From Spirochaetales bacterium (GTDB lineage: Bacteria; Spirochaetota; Spirochaetia; DSM-27196; SLST01): a stretch of 8,136 bases of DNA. The stretch is taken from positions 1 to 8,136 of the forward strand of contig JANQQY010000458.1 in assembly GCA_028284845.1 (NCBI GenBank). The letters run 5' to 3'. Within the stretch, counting starts at the first letter, position 1. Every line of letters starts with the position of its first letter. This document shows, piece after piece, positions 1 through 5,958 of this stretch. A program made the position numbers and the translations under genes. The notes beneath the pieces were generated by a model. It had not been told where the DNA came from, made no database searches, and saw nothing but the letters and a program-made list of their open reading frames with translations.

Positions 1-494
1 AAATCTGGAGCTACGGAACCCGCAACGCGCAGGGGATGGCGCTCAATCCTGAGACGGGCGAGATCTGGCTCCACGAGCACGGTCCGCAAGGCGGTGACGA
101 GATCAACATCGTGGAGCGCGGCGCCAACTACGGATGGCCGGTGATCACCTACGGGGTCAACTACGGTATTGGCACTCCGATCGGCGAGGGTACTGAGCGA
201 GCGGGAATGGAGCAGCCGGTTGTCTATTGGGATCCAAGCATCGCACCTTCGGGGATGTCCTTCTACTCCGGGAGCGCCTTTCCTGCCTGGAACGGCGACA
301 TCTTCCTTGGGGCCCTCCGCGGTGAGCACCTTCGGCGTGTCGTTCTTGATGGCGAGCGAGTGGTCGATCAAGAAGTGCTTCTTGAGGGAGTCGTTGGGCG
401 GGTCCGTGACGTTCGAACCGGCCCGGACGGCTTCCTCTACCTGTTGACAGACGACACTAACGGCGGACTCTTCCGTCTCGAGCCGGCGCGGTAG
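1..494 (+). CDS. PQQ-dependent soluble aldose sugar dehydrogenase, C-terminal part
   Basis: This gene is cut by the left edge; the first whole codon is at 3 and the stop is TAG at 492-494. The family oxidises the C1 hydroxyl of aldose sugars with pyrroloquinoline quinone, normally in the periplasm, on a six-bladed beta-propeller. The visible part opens with SYGTRNAQGMALNP, the family's SYGxRNxQG segment, whose Arg-Asn pair contacts PQQ in soluble glucose dehydrogenase. It continues with HEHGPQGGDEIN, the calcium-site loop, then GANYGWPVITYGVNY and a closing blade ending GGLFRLEP. About 163 residues are present of a family length near 370, so the N-terminal half and any signal peptide lie outside. 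In most homologues the first motif reads GHRN; here it is GTRN. The ATG at 36 is internal to the conserved motif and is not the start. I see no reason to think the gene is broken. The family assignment is secure; substrate is not predictable. Confidence 0.93.
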   Translation, partial: IWSYGTRNAQGMALNPETGEIWLHEHGPQGGDEINIVERGANYGWPVITYGVNYGIGTPIGEGTERAGMEQPVVYWDPSIAPSGMSFYSGSAFPAWNGDIFLGALRGEHLRRVVLDGERVVDQEVLLEGVVGRVRDVRTGPDGFLYLLTDDTNGGLFRLEPAR

Positions 495-515
495 GCGGGA
501 GAGCCCTTGCGATGC

Positions 516-531
516 GCCCGCCAAGGCGGGC
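516..531 (+). terminator. GC-rich hairpin after the sugar dehydrogenase
   Basis: GCCCGC (516-521), loop CAAG, GCGGGC (526-531) forms a perfect 6-bp stem 21 nt after the dehydrogenase stop codon. No T-run follows it, so it is not a canonical intrinsic terminator. Position between two same-strand genes, the second with its own -10 box, suggests transcript-end formation or 3'-end protection. The function is inferred. Confidence 0.35.
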
Positions 532-560
532 CGTCGCTACTCGCAACCCACCGTCACCAC

Positions 561-566
561 TATACT
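561..566 (+). promoter_or_regulatory. -10 box TATACT of a predicted leaderless promoter for the aminopeptidase gene
   Basis: TATACT matches the sigma-70 -10 consensus at five of six positions and ends 6 nt before the ATG at 573. Transcription starting about 7 nt downstream would begin at or next to the start codon. No good -35 is seen at 16-18 bp spacing. GGAG at 569-572 touches the ATG directly, too close to work as a Shine-Dalgarno. Confidence 0.5.
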
Positions 567-572
567 TCGGAG

Positions 573-1832
573 ATGAGTTCGTCTTTCGAAGAAGCCTATG
601 CAGAGGTCATCGTTCGCGTCGGCCTCGATCTCTCTCCCGGCCAGGAGCTTCTCATCAGAGCCCCGGTGGAGGCGCGCGAGTTGGTGGCTGCTGTGACGCG
701 GATCGCCTACAAGGCGGGGGCCAAGTGTGTATCGATCGACTATCGAGACAGCGCGGTGATCCGTGCCCACTACGATCTTGTCGGCGACGACTACCTGACC
801 TATCTCCCGCCCGAGTTTGGTGCTGCACGGAACAGGATCGCGGAGATTGGCGATGCGACACTCTCCATCCTTGGTGCCGATCCAGAGGCGTTTGCCGGAG
901 TAGACTCCGAGCGAATGGGAATCGTGAACCGGGCCGTCTCCGAGCGAATGCGCCCCGCGATGCAACGAACCATGAAAGACCATCACAACTGGTGCGTTGT
1001 CAGTGCTCCCACCGCCGTATGGGCGACGAGGGTCTACCCGGAACTGCCAGGGGATCAGGCGCTCGAACGCCTGAAGGAGTCGGTCGCGACCGCATGCCGC
1101 CTCGATCATCCCGACCCTGTTGCGGCCTGGAAGGCGCATTCTGAGCGGCTCGGAAGGATCGCCTCCTACCTGACAAAACGACAGTTCGATCGATTCGAGT
1201 ACAAGGCACCCGGCACCGAACTCTCGGTTGGAATGCCAGCGAATCACGTTTTTGTGGGCACTGAGGGACGTTCTTCGAAGGGCAACCTCTTTATCGCCAA
1301 CCTTCCAACGGATGAGACCTTCTCAGCACCCGACTGGCGCCGCGTTGAGGGAACCATCCAAGGAACACGCCCATCGATCATGTCCGGTACCAATGTTGGC
1401 CACGTTTCGCTTGCGGTACGTGACGGCCGGATCGTCGACTTCCGCGCCGAACAAAACGAAGAGGTTGTGCAGTCGGAGCTCGATCTCGACGAACAGGCCC
1501 GCTACTTTGGGGAGATCGCGTTCGTGGCCGAGTCATCTCCCATTGCGAAGATGCAGACCGTCTTCTACGACGGCCTTTATGACGAGAACGCCGGTTGCCA
1601 TCTGGCATTTGGGAACGCCTACTCGACCTGCCTCAAAGGGGGCGAAGGGATGAGCTCCGACGAGTTGCTCAAGGCCGGACTCAACCAGAGTCAGCAGCAC
1701 TTCGATTTCACAATCGGATCGGCAGCACTCAACATAACCGCCTTCGCCTCAGACGGAACCTCCTTCCCCATCCTTTCGCAAGGCGAGTGGAGTGATGCTC
1801 TTCTGAGTGAGTCGGGCGCAGCGGTGGGCTGA
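573..1832 (+). CDS. M29 family metallo-aminopeptidase (AmpS/AmpT-like)
   Basis: A 419-residue protein, the usual length for peptidase family M29. These enzymes remove N-terminal residues from peptides in the cytoplasm with a two-metal centre. The expected metal ligands all appear in order and at family spacing: E248 (in NLPTDETF), E314 (in YFGEIAF), H343 (in DENAGCHLAFG), H376 and D378 (in QHFDFTIG). The N-terminal domain (about 1-200) starts with AEVIVRVGLDLSPGQELLI, the typical opening strand and helix of the family. I chose the ATG at 573 because homology begins there. An in-frame ATG at 507 would add 22 residues (MRCARQGGPS...) unlike the family and encoded across the upstream hairpin. 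No signal peptide is seen, consistent with a cytosolic enzyme. It stands alone, with a hairpin on each side and its own -10 box. Function is confident; peptide preference is not readable. Confidence 0.95.
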   Translation: MSSSFEEAYAEVIVRVGLDLSPGQELLIRAPVEARELVAAVTRIAYKAGAKCVSIDYRDSAVIRAHYDLVGDDYLTYLPPEFGAARNRIAEIGDATLSILGADPEAFAGVDSERMGIVNRAVSERMRPAMQRTMKDHHNWCVVSAPTAVWATRVYPELPGDQALERLKESVATACRLDHPDPVAAWKAHSERLGRIASYLTKRQFDRFEYKAPGTELSVGMPANHVFVGTEGRSSKGNLFIANLPTDETFSAPDWRRVEGTIQGTRPSIMSGTNVGHVSLAVRDGRIVDFRAEQNEEVVQSELDLDEQARYFGEIAFVAESSPIAKMQTVFYDGLYDENAGCHLAFGNAYSTCLKGGEGMSSDELLKAGLNQSQQHFDFTIGSAALNITAFASDGTSFPILSQGEWSDALLSESGAAVG

Positions 1833-1864
1833 GCGGGTAGCTCCTTGCCGGTGGGTCTTCAAGT

Positions 1865-1886
1865 GGGGCCACCTTGTCGTGGCCCC
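1865..1886. terminator. Perfect 8-bp hairpin between convergent genes
   Basis: GGGGCCAC (1865-1872), loop CTTGTC, GTGGCCCC (1879-1886) is a perfect GC-rich stem 32 nt after the aminopeptidase stop. It lies 64 nt beyond the stop of the convergent aldo/keto reductase, so it could serve both. There is no T-run on either strand, so a role as terminator is inferred from position and stability only. Confidence 0.45.
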
Positions 1887-1900
1887 GGATGGTACTGGCT

Positions 1901-1932
1901 GTCGCACACCAGATCGGCGTCTCGTGTGCGAC
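1901..1932. terminator. Second strong hairpin between convergent genes
   Basis: GTCGCACAC (1901-1909) pairs perfectly with GTGTGCGAC (1924-1932). Inside, after one C-C mismatch, AGA (1911-1913) pairs with TCT (1920-1922) around the loop TCGGCG, giving 12 base pairs in total. It ends 18 nt from the aldo/keto reductase stop codon and, read on the minus strand, is the first structure its transcript meets. No T-run is present on either strand. A bidirectional terminator or 3'-end stabiliser is the likely role. Confidence 0.5.
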
Positions 1933-1950
1933 GGACCAGAGTCGGCTTGC

Positions 1951-2952
1951 CTACCAGGCGTACGCCTTGGGAGCCTCGCCCCCGGGTCCTGGGAAGATTT
2001 CATCAAGCTTCTCCATGATCTCCGGGGTGAACTCGATTTCGGTCGCCTTCACCGCGCTTTCCAGTTGCTCAATCGTTCGGGGGCCGATGATCGGCGCCGT
2101 CACCACGGGGTTCTGAAGTAACCATCCTAAGGCAACTTCCGCCGGGGCGTACCCGAGCTCCTTGCAGAGCGCCTCGTACTTCTCCAGCTGAGGACGCTTC
2201 GCCTCCACACGTTTGGCGAAATCGTCGCTGGCTCGTCGGCCTGAGGCCAGCTTCTCAAGGGCGCCGCCGAGCAGTCCGCCGCCGAGTGGACTCCAGGGGA
2301 TTACGCCCAATCCGTAGTGTCGCGCGGCCGGGATCACTTCGAGTTCGATCATTCTGTTGTCGAGATGGTAGATCGACTGTTCGCTTACGAGCCCGAGTTT
2401 CCCGCGCTTGTCGGCCTCCTGGCACGCCGTAGCGATGTCCCAGCCGGCGAAGTTGCTTGATCCAACGTAGACAACTTTGCCCTGTTTCTGCAGGTTGTCG
2501 AATCCTTCCCAGATTTCCGCCCAAGGTGCTTCGCGGTCGACGTGATGCATTTGGTAGAGATCGATCCAGTCGGTCTGAAGGCGTTTGAGGCTGCCCTCTG
2601 CGTGTCGCTTGATCTTCATGGCCGAGAGGCTCCGGCCGTTGTGGTTCGGCTCCGCGATCTCATCCGGCTTGTCGGCCGGATTGTAGACCTTTGTCGCGAG
2701 GACGACCGCGTCGCGTCGGCCCCCACCTTGGGCGAGCCACGATCCAATGATCTCCTCAGTCTTTCCGCGGTACTGAGACCAACCTCCGTATACGTCGGCG
2801 GTGTCAAAGAAATTGATGCCGAGTTCAAGGGCGCGATCCATGATCGCAAACGCATCCTTGTCCTCGGTCACCCACCCAAAGTTCATCGTGCCCAAACAGA
2901 GATTGCTTACGAGAACCCCGTTCGCCCCAAGGCGCCTATGTTCTACTGCCAT
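1951..2952 (-). CDS. Aldo/keto reductase
   Basis: A 333-residue NAD(P)H-dependent oxidoreductase of the aldo/keto reductase superfamily, predicted to be a cytoplasmic (beta/alpha)8 barrel that reduces aldehydes or ketones. The catalytic tetrad is complete: D50 and Y55 in NFFDTADVYG, K88 in LATKV, and H136 in DLYQMHHVD. The GSSNF strand (near residue 180) and the C-terminal IIGPRTIEQL cofactor-phosphate segment also match the family. Length and motifs fit the bacterial AKR group that acts on small carbonyls, often called general stress or YajO/Tas-like in annotation; the substrate cannot be told. The ATG at 2952 is supported by a perfect AGGAGG six bases upstream. It is divergent from the DUF2721 gene (94 bp between starts) and convergent with the aminopeptidase gene. 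Nothing suggests a defect. Confidence 0.96.
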   Translation of the reverse strand: MAVEHRRLGANGVLVSNLCLGTMNFGWVTEDKDAFAIMDRALELGINFFDTADVYGGWSQYRGKTEEIIGSWLAQGGGRRDAVVLATKVYNPADKPDEIAEPNHNGRSLSAMKIKRHAEGSLKRLQTDWIDLYQMHHVDREAPWAEIWEGFDNLQKQGKVVYVGSSNFAGWDIATACQEADKRGKLGLVSEQSIYHLDNRMIELEVIPAARHYGLGVIPWSPLGGGLLGGALEKLASGRRASDDFAKRVEAKRPQLEKYEALCKELGYAPAEVALGWLLQNPVVTAPIIGPRTIEQLESAVKATEIEFTPEIMEKLDEIFPGPGGEAPKAYAW

Positions 2953-2958
2953 ATCGTT

Positions 2959-2964
2959 CCTCCT
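2959..2964 (-). promoter_or_regulatory. Perfect Shine-Dalgarno AGGAGG of the aldo/keto reductase
   Basis: On the minus strand AGGAGG ends 6 nt before the ATG at 2952. It fixes the start and is the only strong ribosome binding site in the window, in contrast to the other genes, which have none. Confidence 0.85.
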
Positions 2965-2976
2965 CTGCTACGTTTG

Positions 2977-3005
2977 AACATACGGGTCTCGCTCCTGGGA
3001 GCCAA
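2977..3005 (-). promoter_or_regulatory. Promoter of the aldo/keto reductase
   Basis: On the minus strand TTGGCT (3000-3005) and TATGTT (2977-2982) are separated by 17 bp, each matching the sigma-70 consensus at four positions. Initiation about 7 nt downstream leaves a leader of roughly 18 nt, just enough to contain the AGGAGG. The match is moderate, but spacing and position fit. Confidence 0.5.
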
Positions 3006-3012
3006 ACGCTCA

Positions 3013-3041
3013 TTGACCGCTCCGGTCGGCGCAGGTAGCCT
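3013..3041 (+). promoter_or_regulatory. Predicted leaderless promoter of the DUF2721 gene
   Basis: TTGACC (3013-3018) is five of six to the -35 consensus and is followed after exactly 17 bp by TAGCCT (3036-3041), which keeps the key TAnnnT bases of a -10. The box ends 5 nt before the ATG at 3047, so the transcript should begin at or within a base or two of the start codon. GAGGA at 3042-3046 abuts the ATG and is too close to be a ribosome binding site. It lies back to back with the aldo/keto reductase promoter. Confidence 0.55.
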
Positions 3042-3046
3042 GAGGA

Positions 3047-3454
3047 ATGGAGTTCACCTTTGCCACCCCGGCTCTCTTGTTTCCGGCGGTCTCACTCCTC
3101 TTCATCAGCTATACTAATCGATTTGTGAGTTACGCTGATCTTGTTCGGCGCCTCCACGAACGATGGCGTCACGACGGAAGCTCGGTCCTCAAGCGACAGA
3201 TCACCAATCTACGAAAGCGGATCTTCCTCATTCGGAACATGCAGATCGCGGGAGCCGTCTCGCTCCTCTTTGTTGTGATCTGCATGATTTTGCTCTCGCT
3301 CGGTTTTGCCGCCTTCGCGGAGATACTCTTTGCCGCGGCGCTCGTCGCGATGCTCGTCTCGCTTCTGTTTCTCGTGATTGAGGTCAGCATCTCGGTCAAT
3401 GCTCTGGAACTACAGCTCGGCGATCTTGAAGAGGCGACCGTGACGCACGATTGA
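3047..3454 (+). CDS. DUF2721-like small integral membrane protein
   Basis: A 135-residue protein with three predicted membrane helices at about 7-23, 66-86 and 89-113. The N-terminal segment ATPALLFPAVSLLFISYTNRF followed by a basic amphipathic stretch (DLVRRLHERW, then LKRQITNLRKRI) and two hydrophobic helices is the layout I associate with DUF2721 proteins, a widespread family of unknown function. The short C-terminal tail is acidic. The basic loop between helices 1 and 2 should face the cytoplasm. The start at 3047 is supported by the promoter placed immediately before it. It is divergent from the aldo/keto reductase and overlaps no gene; its stop lies 13 bp from the stop of the convergent chemoreceptor. 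No function is known to me beyond membrane location. Confidence 0.8.
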   Translation: MEFTFATPALLFPAVSLLFISYTNRFVSYADLVRRLHERWRHDGSSVLKRQITNLRKRIFLIRNMQIAGAVSLLFVVICMILLSLGFAAFAEILFAAALVAMLVSLLFLVIEVSISVNALELQLGDLEEATVTHD

Positions 3455-3460
3455 TCGTGC
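3445..3460. terminator. Small hairpin at the convergent gene ends
   Basis: GCACGA (3445-3450), loop TTGA, TCGTGC (3455-3460) forms a 6-bp stem whose loop contains the DUF2721 stop codon (TGA, 3452-3454). It occupies almost the whole 13-bp gap to the stop of the convergent MCP. No T-run is present, so a terminator role is only suggested by position. Confidence 0.3.
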
Positions 3461-3467
3461 CTGGACC

Positions 3468-5723
3468 CTATTCGCCCTCCCCAAGTTCGATCGAGTAGCT
3501 CGATCCGCTCTCCAGGGTCGGCACGTCATCGTCTGTGGGCGGGAGGGGTCGACGCACCTCTGTCACATCCTCCGGGTCTTCGCACGCCCCGTCATTCGAT
3601 TTGAAACGATCAAGTTCGCATTCGATCATGTAGGTGTTGTTGAAGGAGTCGGCTACGAGGCTTCGAATCGAACGGATCGATTCGTTCAGCTGGCCGAAGG
3701 CGCCCTGCAGCACGCCGAGGGATCTGGATGAGGTCTCCGCGGTCGTCTGAAGGCGCTTTGCAACGGCCTCGACCGACCCGCTCTGTTCTTCCACGACCCC
3801 CACCCCCGATCGGACCGCCTCGGTCGATGCGCGCAGTTCCTGCATTGAATCACTCATGCTCTTTGAACCGCGACCCAGCCCTTCGAGTTCAGAGGAGATC
3901 GACTCAAACTCATCGGCGACGCCTTCGATCCGTTCGATCGTGGCGTTCAACGAGGTCGCCATACTTCCGGCGCGATCAGTCGTCGTCTCAATGGAGCTCG
4001 CCACGCTTGCCATCGTCTCCCCAATCTGCCGTGATTGCGCGGCGGTCTGTTCTGCGAGCTTGCGAATCTCGGCGGCGACCACGGCGAATCCGCGTCCTTG
4101 ATCGCCGGCATGCGCCGCTTCAATCGCCGCGTTCATAGCAAGGAGATTGGTCTGCGCAGCGATATCGTCGATGAGCGCTGTCATAGAGCCGATCGACTCA
4201 GCCATCGAGCTGATCTCCTCTGTCGCTTGAACCGTGGCTCGCATCTCTTGTTCCGTGACGCCAACCTCTTCCCGGAGTTTTGCCACGTCGGTTCTCCGTG
4301 CCGCCGCGCCTTCGCTCAGTCGACCCACGACTGCGAGCAGGTTCGAGAGCTCTTCGCTTGCCTGATTCTGACTCGCCGTCTCTTGCTCGGTCTGGTTTCG
4401 AACCTGGGTGACGGCCTGTTCGATCTCCACCACTGCGTTTCGAGTTCCGTCCACCGCGGTGTTCAAGCTCTCTGACTCAGATCTGAGCGTCTCCATCGTT
4501 GCTTCGACTCTCGTGGAGAGTTCGACCACCCCGTCGGCATCGCTACTCATCTTCTCGCCGATTTCGTTCCCCTTTCCGACGGCGGTCCGGAGCGATTCAA
4601 CGATCTCACGGAGTTGTTCAACAAACGAGTTGTACGACTCGGCCACGACACCAACCTCGTTTCGGCGGCGGATCGCAAGCCGAGCCGTCAGGTCGGCTCG
4701 TCCCTCGGAGATCCCCCTGAGCTCAGTCGCCAATGCTTGTACCGGACGGACAACGCCCGCGATGATTGTCACCAAGATCGCGACGAGGAGAATGATCGCC
4801 GTGACTGTGAGGACGCCAACCTGTTGCAGTACGCGCGCTCTCTGGCCGGTGATGGCGTCGGTGAGGTCTGAGGCGATGGCGATCGCGCCGATCGTGGCAT
4901 TGGCGAAATCAGTGAGCGGCAGGAGGCGCACATCGTACTGCGTACCGTCGATCTCGATGATCGCTTCGTCACTACCGTCAAGCTGTTGAACAAGTTCTCG
5001 CATCAGTGGTGTGGAGAAGCTGTAGTAGATGGTGTCTTCTACCAGAACGTCGGTATCAAGCGCCTCGAATCGGCCCGCCTGTTCAAAGATGTCCGCAGAG
5101 ATACCAATCGCAGTTGTAGTGTTCGTTAATGCCCGTGCGGACTGAAGCACCTCGTCGATCGATGCGCCGAACTCAACCGTGCCCGCAGCTCCTTCGCTGG
5201 TGAAGACCGGATAGACGACTCGATACCCAAGGCCGCCGCGTCCAACCTCCACCCCAATGACAGATCGCGCGTTCCGATTTGCTATCGCGACCGTCTGGCG
5301 AACCTGAGAGAGGTCGTCACCAAAACTCTCAGGGCGGTGCACGCGAAGGAAGCTTACGGAGGTAGGCAGATGAAACTGGAACTGAGCAATGCCGTACGAC
5401 GGCCGAAGGCTCCCGTTGAATCGGCTGACGGTCAGCTCTTCGAGTCGTGCGCGATCACGCGCAGCGAACGCCCCGACTATCTCTCCGTTCTCAAGCATCG
5501 TTTCCAGTGCAAGACTGAGTCGGTCTCGCATTGACGCGAGACCTGTTTGGTAGGCGCTCTCGAAACGTTCGATGTTCTCTGCCTTGAGTCGGTCACGCTC
5601 CTGACGTTCCTGATTTACCGTGAACAAGGTCATAATGACCCCTGCCAGCAGCGTACTTGCAAGCGTCGTGAGAACGAGTGTCAGGATCAGGGAGCGACCG
5701 CTGCGCGAATGTTTGGAAGCCAT
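3468..5723 (-). CDS. Methyl-accepting chemotaxis protein with large Cache-type sensor
   Basis: A 751-residue transmembrane chemoreceptor. Order: short basic N-terminus, membrane helix about 11-35, periplasmic sensor about 36-300, membrane helix 302-325, HAMP about 326-378, then a long coiled-coil signalling domain to about 690. The sensor holds FLRVHRPESFGDDLSQVRQT, IGVEVGRGGLGYRVVYPV and GTVEFGASID (about 125-190), a pattern I associate with double-Cache sensors of the dCache_3 type. The hairpin tip at about 524-559 (QTNLLAMNAAIEAAHAG, then GRGFAVVAAEIRKLAEQ) binds CheA and CheW in this family. The C-terminal tail (about 700-751) is acidic and proline-containing, ending YSIELGEGE, with no NWETF-like CheR/CheB tether. 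The start at 5723 places the positive residues before helix 1 as expected. Ligand unknown. It lies downstream of tRNA-Arg on the same strand, and no che genes are in the window. Confidence 0.95.
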   Translation of the reverse strand: MASKHSRSGRSLILTLVLTTLASTLLAGVIMTLFTVNQERQERDRLKAENIERFESAYQTGLASMRDRLSLALETMLENGEIVGAFAARDRARLEELTVSRFNGSLRPSYGIAQFQFHLPTSVSFLRVHRPESFGDDLSQVRQTVAIANRNARSVIGVEVGRGGLGYRVVYPVFTSEGAAGTVEFGASIDEVLQSARALTNTTTAIGISADIFEQAGRFEALDTDVLVEDTIYYSFSTPLMRELVQQLDGSDEAIIEIDGTQYDVRLLPLTDFANATIGAIAIASDLTDAITGQRARVLQQVGVLTVTAIILLVAILVTIIAGVVRPVQALATELRGISEGRADLTARLAIRRRNEVGVVAESYNSFVEQLREIVESLRTAVGKGNEIGEKMSSDADGVVELSTRVEATMETLRSESESLNTAVDGTRNAVVEIEQAVTQVRNQTEQETASQNQASEELSNLLAVVGRLSEGAAARRTDVAKLREEVGVTEQEMRATVQATEEISSMAESIGSMTALIDDIAAQTNLLAMNAAIEAAHAGDQGRGFAVVAAEIRKLAEQTAAQSRQIGETMASVASSIETTTDRAGSMATSLNATIERIEGVADEFESISSELEGLGRGSKSMSDSMQELRASTEAVRSGVGVVEEQSGSVEAVAKRLQTTAETSSRSLGVLQGAFGQLNESIRSIRSLVADSFNNTYMIECELDRFKSNDGACEDPEDVTEVRRPLPPTDDDVPTLESGSSYSIELGEGE

Positions 5724-5732
5724 AACATTCGT

Positions 5733-5738
5733 ATCCTA
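5733..5738 (-). promoter_or_regulatory. TAGGAT element before the first MCP, -10 box or weak ribosome binding site
   Basis: On the minus strand TAGGAT ends 9 nt before the ATG at 5723. It can be read as a -10 box giving a 2-3 nt leader, or its AGGA as a weak Shine-Dalgarno 10 nt from the ATG. No -35 is visible at 16-18 bp. A further TATAAC at 5764-5769 could be a -10 for a leader of about 33 nt, also without a clear -35. I cannot choose between these. Confidence 0.25.
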
Positions 5739-5865
5739 CCAGATTGCAGACTCACGGTGTAGAGTTATATGTGGAAATGGAGAATATTGGCATCGATTCT
5801 CGAGTGTGACACGATCGCTTGAACGGTGGCACAAAGCCAAGACGAGCGACGCACCGTATATCATC

Positions 5866-5938
5866 TACCCCGGGCCCGATTCGAACGGGCGACCTACTGC
5901 TTAGGAGGCAGTTGCTCTATCCCCTGAGCTACCGGGGC
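5866..5938 (-). tRNA. tRNA-Arg(CCT)
   Basis: A 73-nt cloverleaf folds on the minus strand: acceptor GCCCCGG with CCGGGGT, D arm GCTC/GAGC with an 8-nt loop, anticodon stem ACTGC/GCAGT, loop CTCCTAA with anticodon CCT reading AGG, variable loop AGGTC, T arm GCCCG-TTCGAAT-CGGGC, discriminator A73. The D loop keeps an A at the position expected for arginine identity. The 3' CCA is not encoded, so it must be added by nucleotidyltransferase. The first acceptor pair is a G1-U72 wobble rather than a Watson-Crick pair. It follows the 233-residue gene by 20 nt on the same strand and precedes the MCP by about 140 nt. No strong terminator follows it. Confidence 0.95.
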
Positions 5939-5945
5939 CTCCCGT

Positions 5946-5951
5946 AGTGTA
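5946..5951 (-). promoter_or_regulatory. Possible -10 box TACACT of tRNA-Arg
   Basis: On the minus strand TACACT ends 7 nt before the mature 5' G of the tRNA, so initiation would fall on or one base before position 1, leaving almost no 5' leader to be removed. No good -35 is found at 16-18 bp. The same placement is seen at the protein genes nearby. It could also be chance, with the tRNA read through from the upstream gene. Confidence 0.35.
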
Positions 5952-5958
5952 CATGATC

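Noticed and set aside
507..572. Upstream in-frame ATG adding 22 residues to the aminopeptidase
   Set aside because: The extension has no family similarity, spans a hairpin and lies upstream of the TATACT box that best explains transcription from 573.
537..1247. A 236-codon open frame on the minus strand inside the aminopeptidase gene
   Set aside because: It is antisense to the M29 gene, whose catalytic motifs are all in the + frame. The translated sequence has no recognisable domain, and its length is explained by GC-rich codon bias.
3042..3046. GAGGA directly before the DUF2721 ATG as a Shine-Dalgarno
   Set aside because: It touches the start codon with zero spacing, while 5-9 nt is needed; the same applies to GGAG at 569-572.
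2542..3117. A 191-codon + strand open frame across the aldo/keto reductase start and the divergent promoters
   Set aside because: It is antisense to conserved reductase sequence and overlaps the promoters and the DUF2721 start; the product is not protein-like.
4408..4989. A 193-codon + strand open frame, rich in Ser, Thr and Arg, inside the first MCP
   Set aside because: It is the antisense shadow of the coiled-coil and HAMP coding region, whose repetitive codons leave the opposite strand open.
5827..5839. TGGC-ACAAA-GCCA hairpin downstream of the tRNA as its terminator
   Set aside because: Only 4 bp, with no T-run after it; too weak to call.
5866..5938. tRNA-Arg as an integration site for a mobile element
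   Set aside because: No second copy of the tRNA 3' end, no integrase and no abrupt composition change were found in the window.
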